Position numbers and translations under genes: made by a program. From contig NZ_CP095413.1 in the NCBI RefSeq assembly GCF_023016285.1, positions 372,001 to 436,000 of the forward strand: 64,000 nt of DNA, read 5' to 3'. The notes under the pieces are model-generated. The model saw nothing but the letters and a program-made list of their open reading frames with translations. It was not told where the DNA came from and searched no databases. Source of the stretch: Muricauda sp. SCSIO 64092. GTDB taxonomy: Bacteria; Bacteroidota; Bacteroidia; Flavobacteriales; Flavobacteriaceae. Below, in pieces: positions 9,501 through 19,200 of this stretch; position 1 is the stretch's first letter; each line of letters opens with the position of its first letter.

Positions 9501-10972
9501 TGACCACGGTTTTTGAACGCATCTTTATCGAGTGTTGGAGGACTGTCAGCCTTCACCGTCACCATGGCAAGGTTTAGGTTGTCCCAAAAAGCCCATTGAT
9601 CGATCCTGGTCACATTGACCGGTAGGGTCACCTCGGTCAAATCGTTGTCCCAAAAAGCACTGTTCCCAATAGTTTCCAAGCTGTTGGGTAGGGTCACACT
9701 TGTTAACTGGTTATTCTGAAAAGCATGGGTCCCAATACCGGTCACATTGTTGGGAATGGTCACACGGGTCAATTGGTTGTTTTGAAAAGCATAATTCCCA
9801 ATAGTTTCCAAGCTGTTGGGTAGGGTCACACTGGTCAATTGGTTCACGGCAAAAGTTGCCTCTCCAATATCGGTCACCTCGAAATCGATGCCTTGGTAGT
9901 TGACCGTTGGGGGGATGTCCACACTGGAACCTCCTGAGGTGTCATAGTCCATAACCACTACCTCTTTATCGGGGACTATTTCGGTAATTTTGTATGTGAT
10001 ATTATCCGAAATGAAGGTGTCATCGACCGCAACTTCCGTGATGGATCTAAATCCCGTCCAATCAGGATGGCCCGAATAAGCCTGTACCCTGCCCTTGGGA
10101 ACGACCAAATCTATTTGACCACGGTTTTTGAACGCATCTTTATCGAGTGTTGGTAGGGGATTATTGGTAGACCTCGCCCTCACGGTGACCAGGTTTGGGT
10201 TGTCCCAAAAAGCCCATTGATCGATCCTGGTCACATTGACCGGTAGGGTCACCCCGGTCAAATCGTTGTCCCAAAAAGCACTGTTCCCAATAGTTTTCAA
10301 GCTGTTGGGCAGGGTCACACTCGTTAACTGATTTGTATGAAAAGCATGGGTCCCAATATCGGTCAACGTGTTAGGCAGGGTCACACTCGTCAACTGATTT
10401 CTATGAAAGGCATAATTCGCAATACTGGTCACACTGCTCGGTATGGTCACACTGGTCAATCGGTTCACGGCAAAGGCCGCGACCTCAATACGGGTCACAC
10501 TGTTGGGTATGATAACTTCGGTCAATTCGTTATAGGCAAAGGCATGGCTCCCAATACTGGTAACATTGTTTCCTATGGTGACATTGGTCAATTGGCTCCA
10601 GGTAAAAGCATAGCTTCCAATACGGGTCACATTGTTTCCTATGGTGACATTGGTCAATTGTAGGTTACCGTAAAAAGCATAGCTTCCAATACGGGTCACA
10701 CTGTTTCCTATGGTTACACTGGTCAAGTGGTTCTTAAAAAAAGCTTCATCGCCAATAGCGGTCACCGCATAGTTGACAAGTTGGTATCGGACCGTTGAGG
10801 GGATGGTCACTTCCGTGGTCGCACCGATATAGTCTACCACCTCAACTTGGGCTGGAGCGGTAGCCGTAATTTCGTATCTGATGCCATCAACGGTAAATTG
10901 TTGGCCATAACTGCTAATGCCCACCAATACCACAAAGATGGTAGCGATCATTAAGTGTAGTTGTTTTTTCAT
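6554..10972 (-). CDS. Giant BspA-type LRR surface protein with type A T9SS sorting domain
   Basis: 1472 residues from the ATG at 10972, chosen because it starts the signal peptide (MKKQLHLMIATIF, ending SSYGQQ). Five header/LRR/cap blocks follow (headers such as FISDNITYKI), with over forty ~23-residue LTSVTIPNSVTSIG-type repeats. An Ala/Ser-rich linker (~residues 1362-1400) leads to the C-terminal ~73 residues (NVSVYPNPAQDDIHI to RILVK), a classic type A sorting domain that is cleaved and replaced by a lipid-polysaccharide anchor during T9SS export. No Ig or HYR domain is present, unlike its neighbours. It is a close paralogue of the gene at 42366-46796: leader, first block, several inner blocks and tail are nearly the same at DNA level, including ~100 bp of upstream sequence. 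Likely a surface adhesin; ligand unknown. Confidence 0.9.
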   Translation of the reverse strand: MKKQLHLMIATIFVVLVGISSYGQQFTVDGIRYEITATAPAQVEVVDYIGATTEVTIPSTVRYQLVNYAVTAIGDEAFFKNHLTSVTIGNSVTRIGSYAFYGNLQLTNVTIGNNVTRIGSYAFTWSQLTNVTIGNNVTSIGSHAFAYNELTEVIIPNSVTRIEVAAFAVNRLTSVTIPSSVTSIANYAFHRNQLTSVTLPNTLTDIGTHAFHTNQLTSVTLPNSLKTIGNSAFWDNDLTGVTLPVNVTRIDQWAFWDNPNLVTVRARSTNNPLPTLDKDAFKNRGQIDLVVPKGRVQAYSGHPDWTGFRSITEVAVDDTFISDNITYKITEIVPDKEVVVMDYDTSGGSSVDIPPTVNYQGIDFEVTDIGEATFAVNQLTSVTLPNSLETIGNYAFQNNQLTRVTIPNNVTGIGTHAFQNNQLTSVTLPNSLETIGNSAFWDNDLTEVTLPVNVTRIDQWAFWDNLNLAMVTVKADSPPTLDKDAFKNRGQIHLIVPKGRVPAYSAHPDWTGFKSITEVVKVDDTFILDNITYKITEIVPDKEVAVMDYDTSGGTMVTIPPMVAHGLNTYTVTAIGKWAFYLNNLTSVTIPNTVTRIGHSAFQDNQLTEVIIPNSVTRIDGDAFEHNQLTSVVIPIGIEIIQPGTFKDNKLSSVTIPEGVTRIESSAFGGNQLTSVTIPEGVASIADDAFYRNQLESVTLPNSLETIGNSAFSFNLLTSVTIPDGVTHILDDAFSANMNLNLVTVKANNPPSLHVGAFHDAGRHQIDLVVPEGRVQAYSGHPDWMGFKSITEDIGIDDTFISDNITYKITKTVPDKEVAVMDYDTSGGTMVTISPMVAHGPNTYTVTAIGKWAFYVNNLTSVTIPNTVTGIGESAFENNQLTRVVIPNGVMDIGKDAFYGNQLTSVELPTSVDSLGQRAFGDNHLTSVTIPDGVTRIEKWTFAENDLKEVTIPGLVESIGDQAFYDNPNLGLVTVKRNDPPALDANAFQNPGRDQIDLVVPKGKRQDYIDADWTGFRSITEPAEHGDTFIVDNISYEITSLTSYKVKVVDYGITGGTVTIPPTANYQGIDYEVTAIGEGAFYQSGLTSVEIPNTVTSIGESAFENNQLTRVVIPNGVMDIGKDAFSSNELTSVTLSENVTSIGEYAFWNNQLQGHLEIPDSVISIGDFAFDYNQLTSVTLGENVTSIGEYAFWNNQLQGHLEIPDSVISIGEWAFYGNELVSVTIGNSVTSIGDYAFWNNQLQGHLEIPDNVTAIGNEAFKENQLTSVTIGNSVTRIGWGAFAGNQLTEVTIPGSVESIANIAFAGNPGLRTVEVKAANPPSLHVDAFQNADRDQIDLIVPSGTKSAYLAAGWTDFKSITEAAMTGKSAVAQGTSPKASPVESAVAPADVDVAKANARNNVSVYPNPAQDDIHIGLPDGEALRQVKIYNALGVHVHSANTLQMDISHLSSGIYMLEIETRAGERVVKRILVK

Positions 10973-11046
10973 TTTAATGGTTTTTAGGTTAATGAATATA
11001 AATTCAAAGTAAAAAAGAACCATACATGGGAAATGTCCAAAAATCA

Positions 11047-11072
11047 GTGCTGAAACCAATTAAAGAAGGGAC
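11047..11072 (-). promoter_or_regulatory. GTCCC-N18-CAC element, 75 bp before LRR gene start
   Basis: Same spacing and flanks (CACTGATTTTTGGACA) as the other copies. The surrounding ~120 bp is almost identical to the region before the gene starting at 46796. Confidence 0.6.
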
Positions 11073-11151
11073 ATAACGAGGTGTTTTTGGGATTTTGGGA
11101 AAAAGGATAGAATGTGGTCCCGGGGTGCTGCTTTTACAATGGATACACGTA

Positions 11152-11290
11152 CTTCGCACAGCTTTTTAAGGTATGTGGGCTTTTTTGTTATTGGGATTTC
11201 TCACGTACGTTCGAAATGACCTTTACTTTGAAAGCATAATTTCGAAAGGGGGCAAAGCGAGTCCTCACTCCTCATCCTCCACTTACTGCC
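11152..11290. repeat. Dispersed ~140-bp intergenic repeat, copy 1
   Basis: Starts CTTCGCACAGCTTTTTAAGG, then a T-run, then TTTCTCACGTACGTTCGAAA, and ends in a pyrimidine-rich tail (AGTCCTCACTCCTC). It contains the inverted pair TTCGAAAT / ATTTCGAA. Further copies lie near 11545, 38150, 41692 and 41875. Short repeats carrying a CTCACGTACGTTCGAAATGAC-like core are common between genes in flavobacteria; function unknown. Confidence 0.65.
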
Positions 11291-11520
11291 TACTCAAAAA
11301 CCCACGCCTAAATCCTAAGTCTTCAGTTTTCAGTCCTCATTCCCCAATCTTCAACCCTCACTTTGCCTACTAAAAACTGCCTACTCAAAAACCCACTCCT
11401 AAGTCTTCAGTTTTCAGTTTTCAGTACTCATACCCGAATCCTCAACCCTTATTTACTGCCTACTCAAAACTGCCTACTCAAAAACCAACTCCTAAGTCTT
11501 CAGTCCCCACTCCTCACTTC
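11291..11520. repeat. Low-complexity degenerate tandem repeats
   Basis: Irregular repeats of CCTACTCAAAAACCCACTCC and CAGTTTTCAGTCCTCA-like units. The same degenerate units follow the dispersed repeats near 38300 and 42050. Not coding. Confidence 0.6.
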
Positions 11521-11544
11521 GGAGTAAATAAAGGAAAGCGATAA

Positions 11545-11690
11545 GTGCGAAATCCAAGACTTCGAACAGCTTTTTAAGGAATGTGGTTTTTTTGTTATTG
11601 GGATTTCTCACGTACGTTCGAAATGACCCTACTTTAAAAGCATAATTTCGAAAGGGCAAAGCGAGTCCTCACTCCTTAACCCCACTTACT
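11545..11690. repeat. Dispersed ~140-bp intergenic repeat, copy 2
   Basis: Starts in GCGAAATCCAAGACTTCGAA (a hairpin-like arm) and repeats the T-run, the CTCACGTACGTTCGAAATGAC core and the pyrimidine-rich tail seen at 11152. Confidence 0.65.
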
Positions 11691-11938
11691 GCCTACTCAA
11701 AGCTGCCTACTCAAAAACCCACTCCTAACTCCTTTATATTGGAGTATTTGTATATTGGAGTATTGGTCCGACCGTGGTTATATGATGTCGATATCATATC
11801 CCTTATTAGATGAATTTACAGCATTGAAATGCCCCTTTTGAAATTCTGAAGCCCTTAAATCAAGTAGAAAAGATGGTTCTGAAGACAGGATAAGACCTCA
11901 TATTGGGGTTATGAGATCACTTAGGAAAAGGCTAAACA

Positions 11939-12106
11939 ATGAATGTAGTTTGGACCGGTCAGGCTGAAGATTCAATACATAAGATCATAGATTGCCCTGA
12001 GCTTTTTAAAGTTTCTCAATATGATAATGAAAGCCGAGAAGCTATGATTACGGAACATACAACCCTATCGTGCGGACATGAAAACTGCAAACGTTTTTTT
12101 GGATAG
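11939..12106 (+). pseudogene. Possible decayed RelE/ParE-type toxin fragment
   Basis: A 55-codon open frame beginning MNVVWTGQAEDSIHKIID, which resembles the N-terminus of RelE/ParE toxins (xVxWTxxAxxxLxxI). It then jumps to PELFKVSQYDNESREAMI, which resembles a later part of that family; the helical middle appears deleted and the end is out of frame. No partner antitoxin is evident in the ~150 bp upstream. Low certainty: it could be a chance frame. Confidence 0.25.
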
Positions 12107-12118
12107 GGATTATATCGT

Positions 12119-15100
12119 CTATCTATCTGCGATCACTATTTTCTTTATGGATCTATCGCCCGTCCTGGTCACGATCTCAAATAGGTACATCCCCTCGGAT
12201 AGATGGTCCGTGTTTATTTCGAGTCCGTTTTCCGAGTACAGATAGGCTCCGGTCATAGTATGGATATTTACTTCTTTTAATTCTTGTCCCGGACCCAGAT
12301 CAATATGGACCTTATCCCTTGCCGGGTTGGGGTAGATGGTAATGCTGTTCTTTTCGGGCCCACCATCCGATATGGATTCAAATCCCGTCCAACCTGCTGC
12401 CAGATAAGCATCTATCTTGCCTATGGGTACTTTCAACTTTATTTGGTCACGATCTGCATTTTTAAAGGTACCCTGAAGAAGTGCTGGCGGAACGGTGCCT
12501 TTTGCCTCCATTATGGCAAGGTCTGGGTTATTGGCAAAAGCGTTGGCTCCAATGCTGGTAACATTCTGACCAATGGTCACAGTAGTCAGGGCGTTGCCCT
12601 CAAAAGCACCATCCCCAATACCGGTAACAATATAGGTAGTTCCCTCATAGGAAACCGTTTCTGGTATTGTTATGGCACCGGAGGAAGGTGTCGCCGATAA
12701 TCTGCCCGATATATTGGTTCCACTAAGACCCATTACGGTCACCGTGTAGGGATTCATGGACGTAATTCCATAGTCCATCCCCGATACCGTGAACACATCA
12801 CCTATTTGAGCAGAGTAAGCCTCCACGGTCACTATGGCCATTGCCGTATGCTGATTTCCATTGTTATCGGTAACGGTCAAGCTTACTGTATTGGCACCAA
12901 GATCTGTGCGATCAAAACGTGAGGGATTGACCGTAACGGTCCCTATACCGCAATTGTCCCAGATTCCATTGTGGACGTCACTTGCTTCAATACGGGCATT
13001 GCCACTGGCATCCAATCCTACGGTATGATCTTTGACAACGACTATGGGAGCCATATTGTCAACTATGGTCACCATAGCAGTCGCCGTGGCCGTTTTGGTA
13101 CCCTGTGTAGCAGTCAGGGTAACCGTTGTTGGTGTGCCCACATCGTCACAGGTAAAAACTGTTCTGTCCAAACTTAAGGAGATAGGACCATTGTTACAGC
13201 TACCGTGGGAACCCTTGTTCACTTGTTCAGGGGAGATAATCACTTGCCCCGACCTGGAACCGGCATCCTGTTCTACGGTAATGTCCTGGGCAATAGCTGT
13301 TAATGGACTACCCTGATGAACGGTTACGGTAGCCGTTCCCGTTAGCGGCACACTGCAGCTTCCATTGGTCACCCCTATTAGGCTCAAGGTTGTGTCCGAG
13401 CTTGCCCCTTTTACCATTACCTCTACTGTTCTGTCCGCTGCTATGGTTGCCGTTCCATTGGTTACCGTTCCATCTGAATCCTCGCTGTAGGTTACTATAT
13501 CACCAGGAGTTCCCCCCGTAATGGTAAATATGGCATCTTGACCTGAACATACAGGGGTGTTTGAATCTACCTCTGGGGCCATTGGCAGGGCATTGACCGT
13601 TATCATTGCGCTTGCTGCCAAATTGAGAAACTTTGGCGCATATTCCGCTACATTTTTAGGGACATTAATGGTAATGGTGCCCTCACAGGATGCGGGTATC
13701 ATTTCAATGGTATATATGGAACCATTGACCTTGGAAAAACTGCCATCGACCACAGTGGCATTGCCTACATGAATATCTTCCTTGGTAAAACCAGTTACGT
13801 TTTCATTAAAGGTAATGTTGACTGAAAATGATGTTAAATTATCTATCTGTACCGGTGCGTCTATTGAAACCTGAATCCCTTCCGTGATGGATCTGAAGTC
13901 CGTCCACCCATTGTCCAAATACGCTTGTCTCGTGCCCTCGGGAACTAACACATCTATTTGGTCACGGTTTCGAAAGGTATTTTCTTCAATGGATGGAGGA
14001 GTGGTGGCCTCTACAAAAATTGCATGAATATTTGAGCTACCGTTACCGTTATGAAAGGCCCATTGATCAATACGCTCCACATTGGCCGGTATGGTTATCG
14101 TGATGAATTTGTTTTGTGAAAAAGCACTGTTCCCTATACTGGTCACCCCATCGGGTATGGTCACCTCGGTCAATTCGTTATTCTTGAAAACACCTTCCTC
14201 GAGTCTGGTCACATTGCCCGGTATGGTCACCTCGGTCAATTTATTTCCTTGAAAGGCATCTGGGTCCATTCTGGTCACACTGCTGGGTATGGTTACCTCG
14301 GTCAATTTGTTATTCATAAAAGCCTTCTCCCCGATAACTTCTAAATTGCCCTGGTCAATGAAGGTCAACCTGGTCAATCCCTTCTCGGGGGAAGCGTTGA
14401 CCCAAAAAGCCTTCTCCCCAATAGCGGTCACACTACCCGGTATGGTCACCTCTTTTAAATCGTTTAGGGCAAAAGCAAAATCCCCAATACTGGTCACATT
14501 GCTTTGATCAGCGAAGGTCAAGCCGGTCAATCCACTTTGCCTAAAGGCATTATTACCAATAGCGGTCACATTGCTCGGTATGGTCACCTCTTTTAAATCG
14601 TTTAGGGCAAAAGCAAAATTCCCAATATGGGTCACATTGCTTTGATCAGCGAAGGTCAAGCTGGTCAATCCACTATGCCAAAAGGCATCATTACCAATAG
14701 CGGTCACATCGTAATCGGTGCCCTGGTAGTTGACCGTTGGGGGGATGTTCACACTGGAACCTCCCGTAATGGTATAGTCTTTTGCCTCAACTTCATAAGG
14801 TGCTAAAGAAGTAATCCCGTATGTTATATGATCGGCACTGAACGTGTCTCCGATTCCTATATCTTCCGTATCTTCCGTGATGGATTTGAAGCCCGTCCAG
14901 CCTGCATCTTTATAGGCTTGTGTCCTGCCTTTGGGTACTATCAGATCTATATCGCCCCGGTTTGCAAAGGCGTCAGGGATATAATAATTATAGTTGTCAT
15001 AGTATTCGATAACAATGTTTGGTATGATGGTAGAACCTTTTGCCGTTACTTTTTTGATCGGATTATAGACAAAAGACATCTCCCTAATATTGATCATACT

Positions 15101-15682
15101 GCTTGGTATGGTCACTTCGCTCAATAGATTATGAGCAAAAGCCCTGATCCCAATATCGTTTATACCATCGGGTAGGGTCACCTCAGTCAATTGGTTGTGG
15201 CGAAAAGCCCAACCTCCAATGCTGGTGACACTGTTGGGTAGGGTCACCTCGGTCAATCGGTTGTTACGAAAAGTACTATGTCCAATACTGGTCACACCAT
15301 CGGGAATGGTCACACTGGTCAATTCGTTTTCGGCAAAAGCATGACTCCCGATACTGGTTACCGTGATGGGAATGTCCACACTGGTCAGCTTGTCCGTCCC
15401 AGCTTTGCCATAAGCATCAAAAGCACGCTCTCCAATAGCGGTAACGGTATAAACTTGATTACCATACTGCATAGTTGCCGGGATGGCCAAATTGGGAAAT
15501 CCAGGAGGCCTGTCATGGGCTCCGACCAGTCCCAAAAGTTTTACTGTATTGGGACCCTGGGAAGTAATTTCGTAGTTGATACCCTCAAAATTAAATTGGT
15601 CTCCCACATTTTGGGCATAAGTGCCAAGACCAAACCCTACCATAAAGATGGCAGATATTGTTAATTGTAGTAGTTTTTTCAT
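12119..15682 (-). CDS. LRR/Ig-like mosaic surface protein with type A T9SS sorting domain
   Basis: 1187 residues. Signal peptide MKKLLQLTISAIFMVGFG, ending YAQ (~residue 23). Two LRR blocks (headers FNFEGINYEI and FSADHITYGI) with LTEVTIPxxVTxIG repeats occupy ~25-600. Residues ~605-960 hold Ig-like modules: one of the FNENVTGFTKEDI type shared with the type B neighbours, a PEVDSNTPVCSGQ-type domain, and two AIAQDITVEQDAG-type modules also found in the gene at 38539. A short third LRR block (header FTVSGMDYGI) precedes the type A sorting domain (SITIYPNPARDKVHI to the end). Because Ig modules sit between LRR blocks and the tail is type A, this gene mixes parts that its neighbours keep apart. 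Predicted exported surface protein; target unknown. Confidence 0.9.
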   Translation of the reverse strand: MKKLLQLTISAIFMVGFGLGTYAQNVGDQFNFEGINYEITSQGPNTVKLLGLVGAHDRPPGFPNLAIPATMQYGNQVYTVTAIGERAFDAYGKAGTDKLTSVDIPITVTSIGSHAFAENELTSVTIPDGVTSIGHSTFRNNRLTEVTLPNSVTSIGGWAFRHNQLTEVTLPDGINDIGIRAFAHNLLSEVTIPSSMINIREMSFVYNPIKKVTAKGSTIIPNIVIEYYDNYNYYIPDAFANRGDIDLIVPKGRTQAYKDAGWTGFKSITEDTEDIGIGDTFSADHITYGITSLAPYEVEAKDYTITGGSSVNIPPTVNYQGTDYDVTAIGNDAFWHSGLTSLTFADQSNVTHIGNFAFALNDLKEVTIPSNVTAIGNNAFRQSGLTGLTFADQSNVTSIGDFAFALNDLKEVTIPGSVTAIGEKAFWVNASPEKGLTRLTFIDQGNLEVIGEKAFMNNKLTEVTIPSSVTRMDPDAFQGNKLTEVTIPGNVTRLEEGVFKNNELTEVTIPDGVTSIGNSAFSQNKFITITIPANVERIDQWAFHNGNGSSNIHAIFVEATTPPSIEENTFRNRDQIDVLVPEGTRQAYLDNGWTDFRSITEGIQVSIDAPVQIDNLTSFSVNITFNENVTGFTKEDIHVGNATVVDGSFSKVNGSIYTIEMIPASCEGTITINVPKNVAEYAPKFLNLAASAMITVNALPMAPEVDSNTPVCSGQDAIFTITGGTPGDIVTYSEDSDGTVTNGTATIAADRTVEVMVKGASSDTTLSLIGVTNGSCSVPLTGTATVTVHQGSPLTAIAQDITVEQDAGSRSGQVIISPEQVNKGSHGSCNNGPISLSLDRTVFTCDDVGTPTTVTLTATQGTKTATATAMVTIVDNMAPIVVVKDHTVGLDASGNARIEASDVHNGIWDNCGIGTVTVNPSRFDRTDLGANTVSLTVTDNNGNQHTAMAIVTVEAYSAQIGDVFTVSGMDYGITSMNPYTVTVMGLSGTNISGRLSATPSSGAITIPETVSYEGTTYIVTGIGDGAFEGNALTTVTIGQNVTSIGANAFANNPDLAIMEAKGTVPPALLQGTFKNADRDQIKLKVPIGKIDAYLAAGWTGFESISDGGPEKNSITIYPNPARDKVHIDLGPGQELKEVNIHTMTGAYLYSENGLEINTDHLSEGMYLFEIVTRTGDRSIKKIVIADR

Positions 15683-15748
15683 GGATGGTCTTTTTTATAA
15701 ATTTTTGAATATTAATAACAATCATATGGGGGAACTATCCAAAAATCA

Positions 15749-15774
15749 GTGCCGAACCCCTTTAAAATTGGGAC
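15749..15774 (-). promoter_or_regulatory. GTCCC-N18-CAC element, 67 bp before LRR gene start
   Basis: Minus-strand copy with perfect GTCCC and CAC halves. It pairs back-to-back with a plus-strand copy at 15940. Confidence 0.6.
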
Positions 15775-15839
15775 GTAACAGGGTACTTTGGGGATTTTAA
15801 AAAAAGGAATCGAATGCGATAAAAGTGCCCACTTTTTTT

Positions 15840-16283
15840 AAAACACGAATCAAAAAGGTCAGTGCCCAGACCAAGGGAAGATAAACGATGTCCAAAAAAT
15901 ATGTCTTTTTATGCCCCCATCACTTTTAATGGCCTATTTGTCCCGGTTTTCGCCGATATGGACACATTTTGTGGTTCGACCAATACCGGATCGGGCCAAC
16001 GCAGCTCCCATGATCACTATGAATCTTTCATGGTCGTTATATTTATTTTGAATGATGTCCGCAAAGTGCCATAAATCCCTATCGTCAACTTAAATACTGG
16101 AACGGGTTCGGCACAGGCCCGTTCCGGGTCCCCATCACAACTGTGTCCATGGGTGCAACGGGGTCCCGAAACGGACCTGCCCACCTGCGGTATTGGGGGC
16201 AGGTCCGGAATGGCGCAGGGCCATATCAGTATCCTACAAAGCGGACGATCATTGTTTGTCCATTTATTCTGTGGCAGTGAAGT
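15840..16283. repeat. Spacer repeat, copy 2
   Basis: Matches the spacer at 6090-6553 over most of its length, including the block CGGACCTGCCCACCTGCGG and the run into the adjacent type A gene tail. It additionally carries the plus-strand regulatory element at 15940. No gene is seen in it. Confidence 0.7.
15940..15965 (+). promoter_or_regulatory. Plus-strand GTCCC-N18-CAC element
   Basis: GTCCC, 18 bp ending ATATGGA, then CACATTTT. Same 21-bp offset as the minus-strand copies but opposite direction. No plus-strand gene follows it here, so it may be a relic of a lost divergent gene. Confidence 0.45.
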
Positions 16284-19200
16284 TTATTTTACAATTATCC
16301 GCTTGACCACCCTCTCCCCAGCCCTGGTCTCTATTTCCATTATATATGTACCGCTGGGCAAATGGCCTATATCCAGTTGCAGGGTGTTCGCCGAATGGAC
16401 ATGGACACCAAGGGCATTGTATAGGTTCACTTGCCGTAACGCTTCACCATCAGGTAGTCCAATGTGGATGTCGTCTTGTGCCGGGTTCGGGTAGACGCTG
16501 ACATTGTCGCGGGCATTAGCTTTAGCAACATCAACATGGGCAGGTGCCACTGCACTTTCTACAGGGGATGCTTCAGCACTGGTACCCTGCACCACGGCAC
16601 TCTTTCCGGCCATTCCTGCTGCCTCTGTAATGGACTTAAAGCCCGTCCATCCTGCAGCCAAGTATGCATTTTTCCTGCCTACGGGCACTATCAAGTCTAT
16701 TTGGGAGCGGTTTTGAAAGGCATCTGCATGGAGCGATGGGGGATCGTTACGCTTCACCGTCACCAAGCCAAGGTTTGGGTTATAATAAAAGGCCTGGTAC
16801 CCTATACTTTCCACATTGCCCGGTATGGTCACCTCGGTTAAATCGTTAGCCGAAAAAGCCCACTCCCCGATACTGGTCACACTGTTTGGTATGGTCACAT
16901 TGGTCAATAGGTTACCCGCAAAAGTACTCTGCTCAATACTGGTTAGACCGTTGGGTATGGTAACCGCGGTTAAACCGTTTCTGCCAAAAGCATGGTACCC
17001 TATACTTTCCACACTGTTGGGTATGGTTACACTGGTCAAGTTGTTGCTTGCAAAAGCCCCATTCCCAATACGGGTCACACTGTTGGGTATGACAACACTG
17101 GTCAATTGTCCGCCACGAAAAGCATCATCCCCAATACGGGTCACCGTGAAGCACCCTTTGACCATTTCGGGAATGTTTACATCGGTAGCTGTACCCGTAT
17201 AGTCTATGACCATTACCGTGTAGGGCTCCAATGATGTGATCTGGTATGTGATACCGCCATCGGTAAAGGTACCTCCTACTTTGGCCTCTGTAATGGATCT
17301 GAAGCCCGTCCACCCTGTAGCTAGATAAGCACCTGTCCTACCTTCGGGTACTATCAAGTCTATTTGGTCGCGGTCTGCATTTTGAAAGGCATCTGCATGG
17401 AGCGCTGGGGGATCGGTGGCCTTTGTCACCACTCCGGCAAGGTCCGGATTATTTGCAAAAGCGCTGCCCCCAATACTGTTGATACTGTTCGGTATGGTTG
17501 CACAGGTCAATTGGTTGTTCATAAAAGCAAAATCCCCAATACTGTTGACATTGTTCCCTATGGTCACCTCGGTTAAATCGTTAGCCGAAAAAGCACTGTT
17601 CCCGATACTGGTCACACTATCGGGGATGGTCACACTGGTCAAGTCGTTCTCGCTAAAAACACTACTCTCAATACTAGTCATATTGCCCGGTAGGGTCACC
17701 TCGGTCAAATCATTAAGGAAAAAAGCATATTCCCCGATACTGGTCACACTGTCGGGTAGGGTCACACTGGTCAATTGGTTGTTCATAAAAGCATATTCCC
17801 CGATACTGGTGACACTGTTCCCTATGGTCACCTCGGTTAAATTGTTATATGTAAAAGCCCACTCCCCAATACTTCTCACACTGCCCGGTATGGTCACACG
17901 GGTCAATTCGTTATGCGCAAAAGCCCTGCCTCCAATACTGATGACACCGTTCCCTATGGTCACCTCTGTTAAATTGTTGGAGAAAAAAGCATGTTCCCCG
18001 ATACTGGTCACACTGCCCGGTATGGTCACCTCGGTCAATTCGTTGTTCCAAAAAGCATAATTCCCAATACTGGTCACCGTATTGGGGATGGTCACACCGG
18101 TCAATCCTTTTTCTTCAAAGGCTTCGTTACCAATAGTCGTCACCGTGTAGCACCCTTTGACCATTTCGGGAATGTTTACATTGGTGGCCGTACCCGTATA
18201 GTCTATGGCCGTTACCGTGGAGGGATCCAATGATGTGATTCGGTATATGATGCCACCATCGGCAAAGGTCTCTCCTTCTTCGGGTTCTGTAATGGATCTG
18301 AAGCCCGTCCACCCCGCGGCCAGATATTCGTCTTTGGTGCACGAAGGGACTATCAGGTCTATTTGGTGACGGCCTGGATATTGAAAGGCACCTGCATGGA
18401 GCGATGGGGGAACGGTGGCCTTTGTGATCACTGTGGCAAGGTCTGGATTATCTGCAAAAGCGATGTCCCCAATACTGTTGACACTGCCCGGTATGGTCAC
18501 CTCGGTCAATTGGTTGGTTGAAAAAGCACCACTCCCAATACGGGTCACATTGTTTCCTATGGTTACACTGGTCAATTGGTTACCGTAAAAAGCATCGCTC
18601 CCAATACTGGTGACACTGTTCGGTATGGTTACACTGGTCAAGTGGTTTTTTTCAAAAGCATAATCACCAATAGTGGTCACCGTGTAGGTGTTTGGGCCAT
18701 GGGCCACCGTTGGAGGGATGGTCACCACTGCTACCGGACTGATATAGTCCAATACCATTACTTCGGATGAAGAGATAATTCCGTATTTGATGCCATCCAC
18801 GGTAAAGATTCCGGAGCTGATGGATTTGAAGCCCGTCCACCCATTATCCAAATACCCTTGTCTCTTGTCCATGGGAACGACCACAGCAGTTTGGTCACGG
18901 TCTCCAAAGGTATTTTCTTCAATGGATGGAGGCGTGGTCGCCTCTACAAAAATTGTATGAATACTTGAGCTACCGTTAAAAGCCCATTGATCAATACGCT
19001 CCACATTGGCCGATATGGTTATCGTGATGAATTTGTTTTGTGAAAAAGCACTGTTCCCGATACTGGTCACCCCATCGGGTATGGTCACACTGGTCAATTC
19101 GTTGTTCTTGAAAACACCTTCCTCGAGTCTGGTCATATTGCCCGGTAGGGTCACCTCGATCAATTTATTTCCTTGAAAGGCATCTCGGTCCATACTGGTC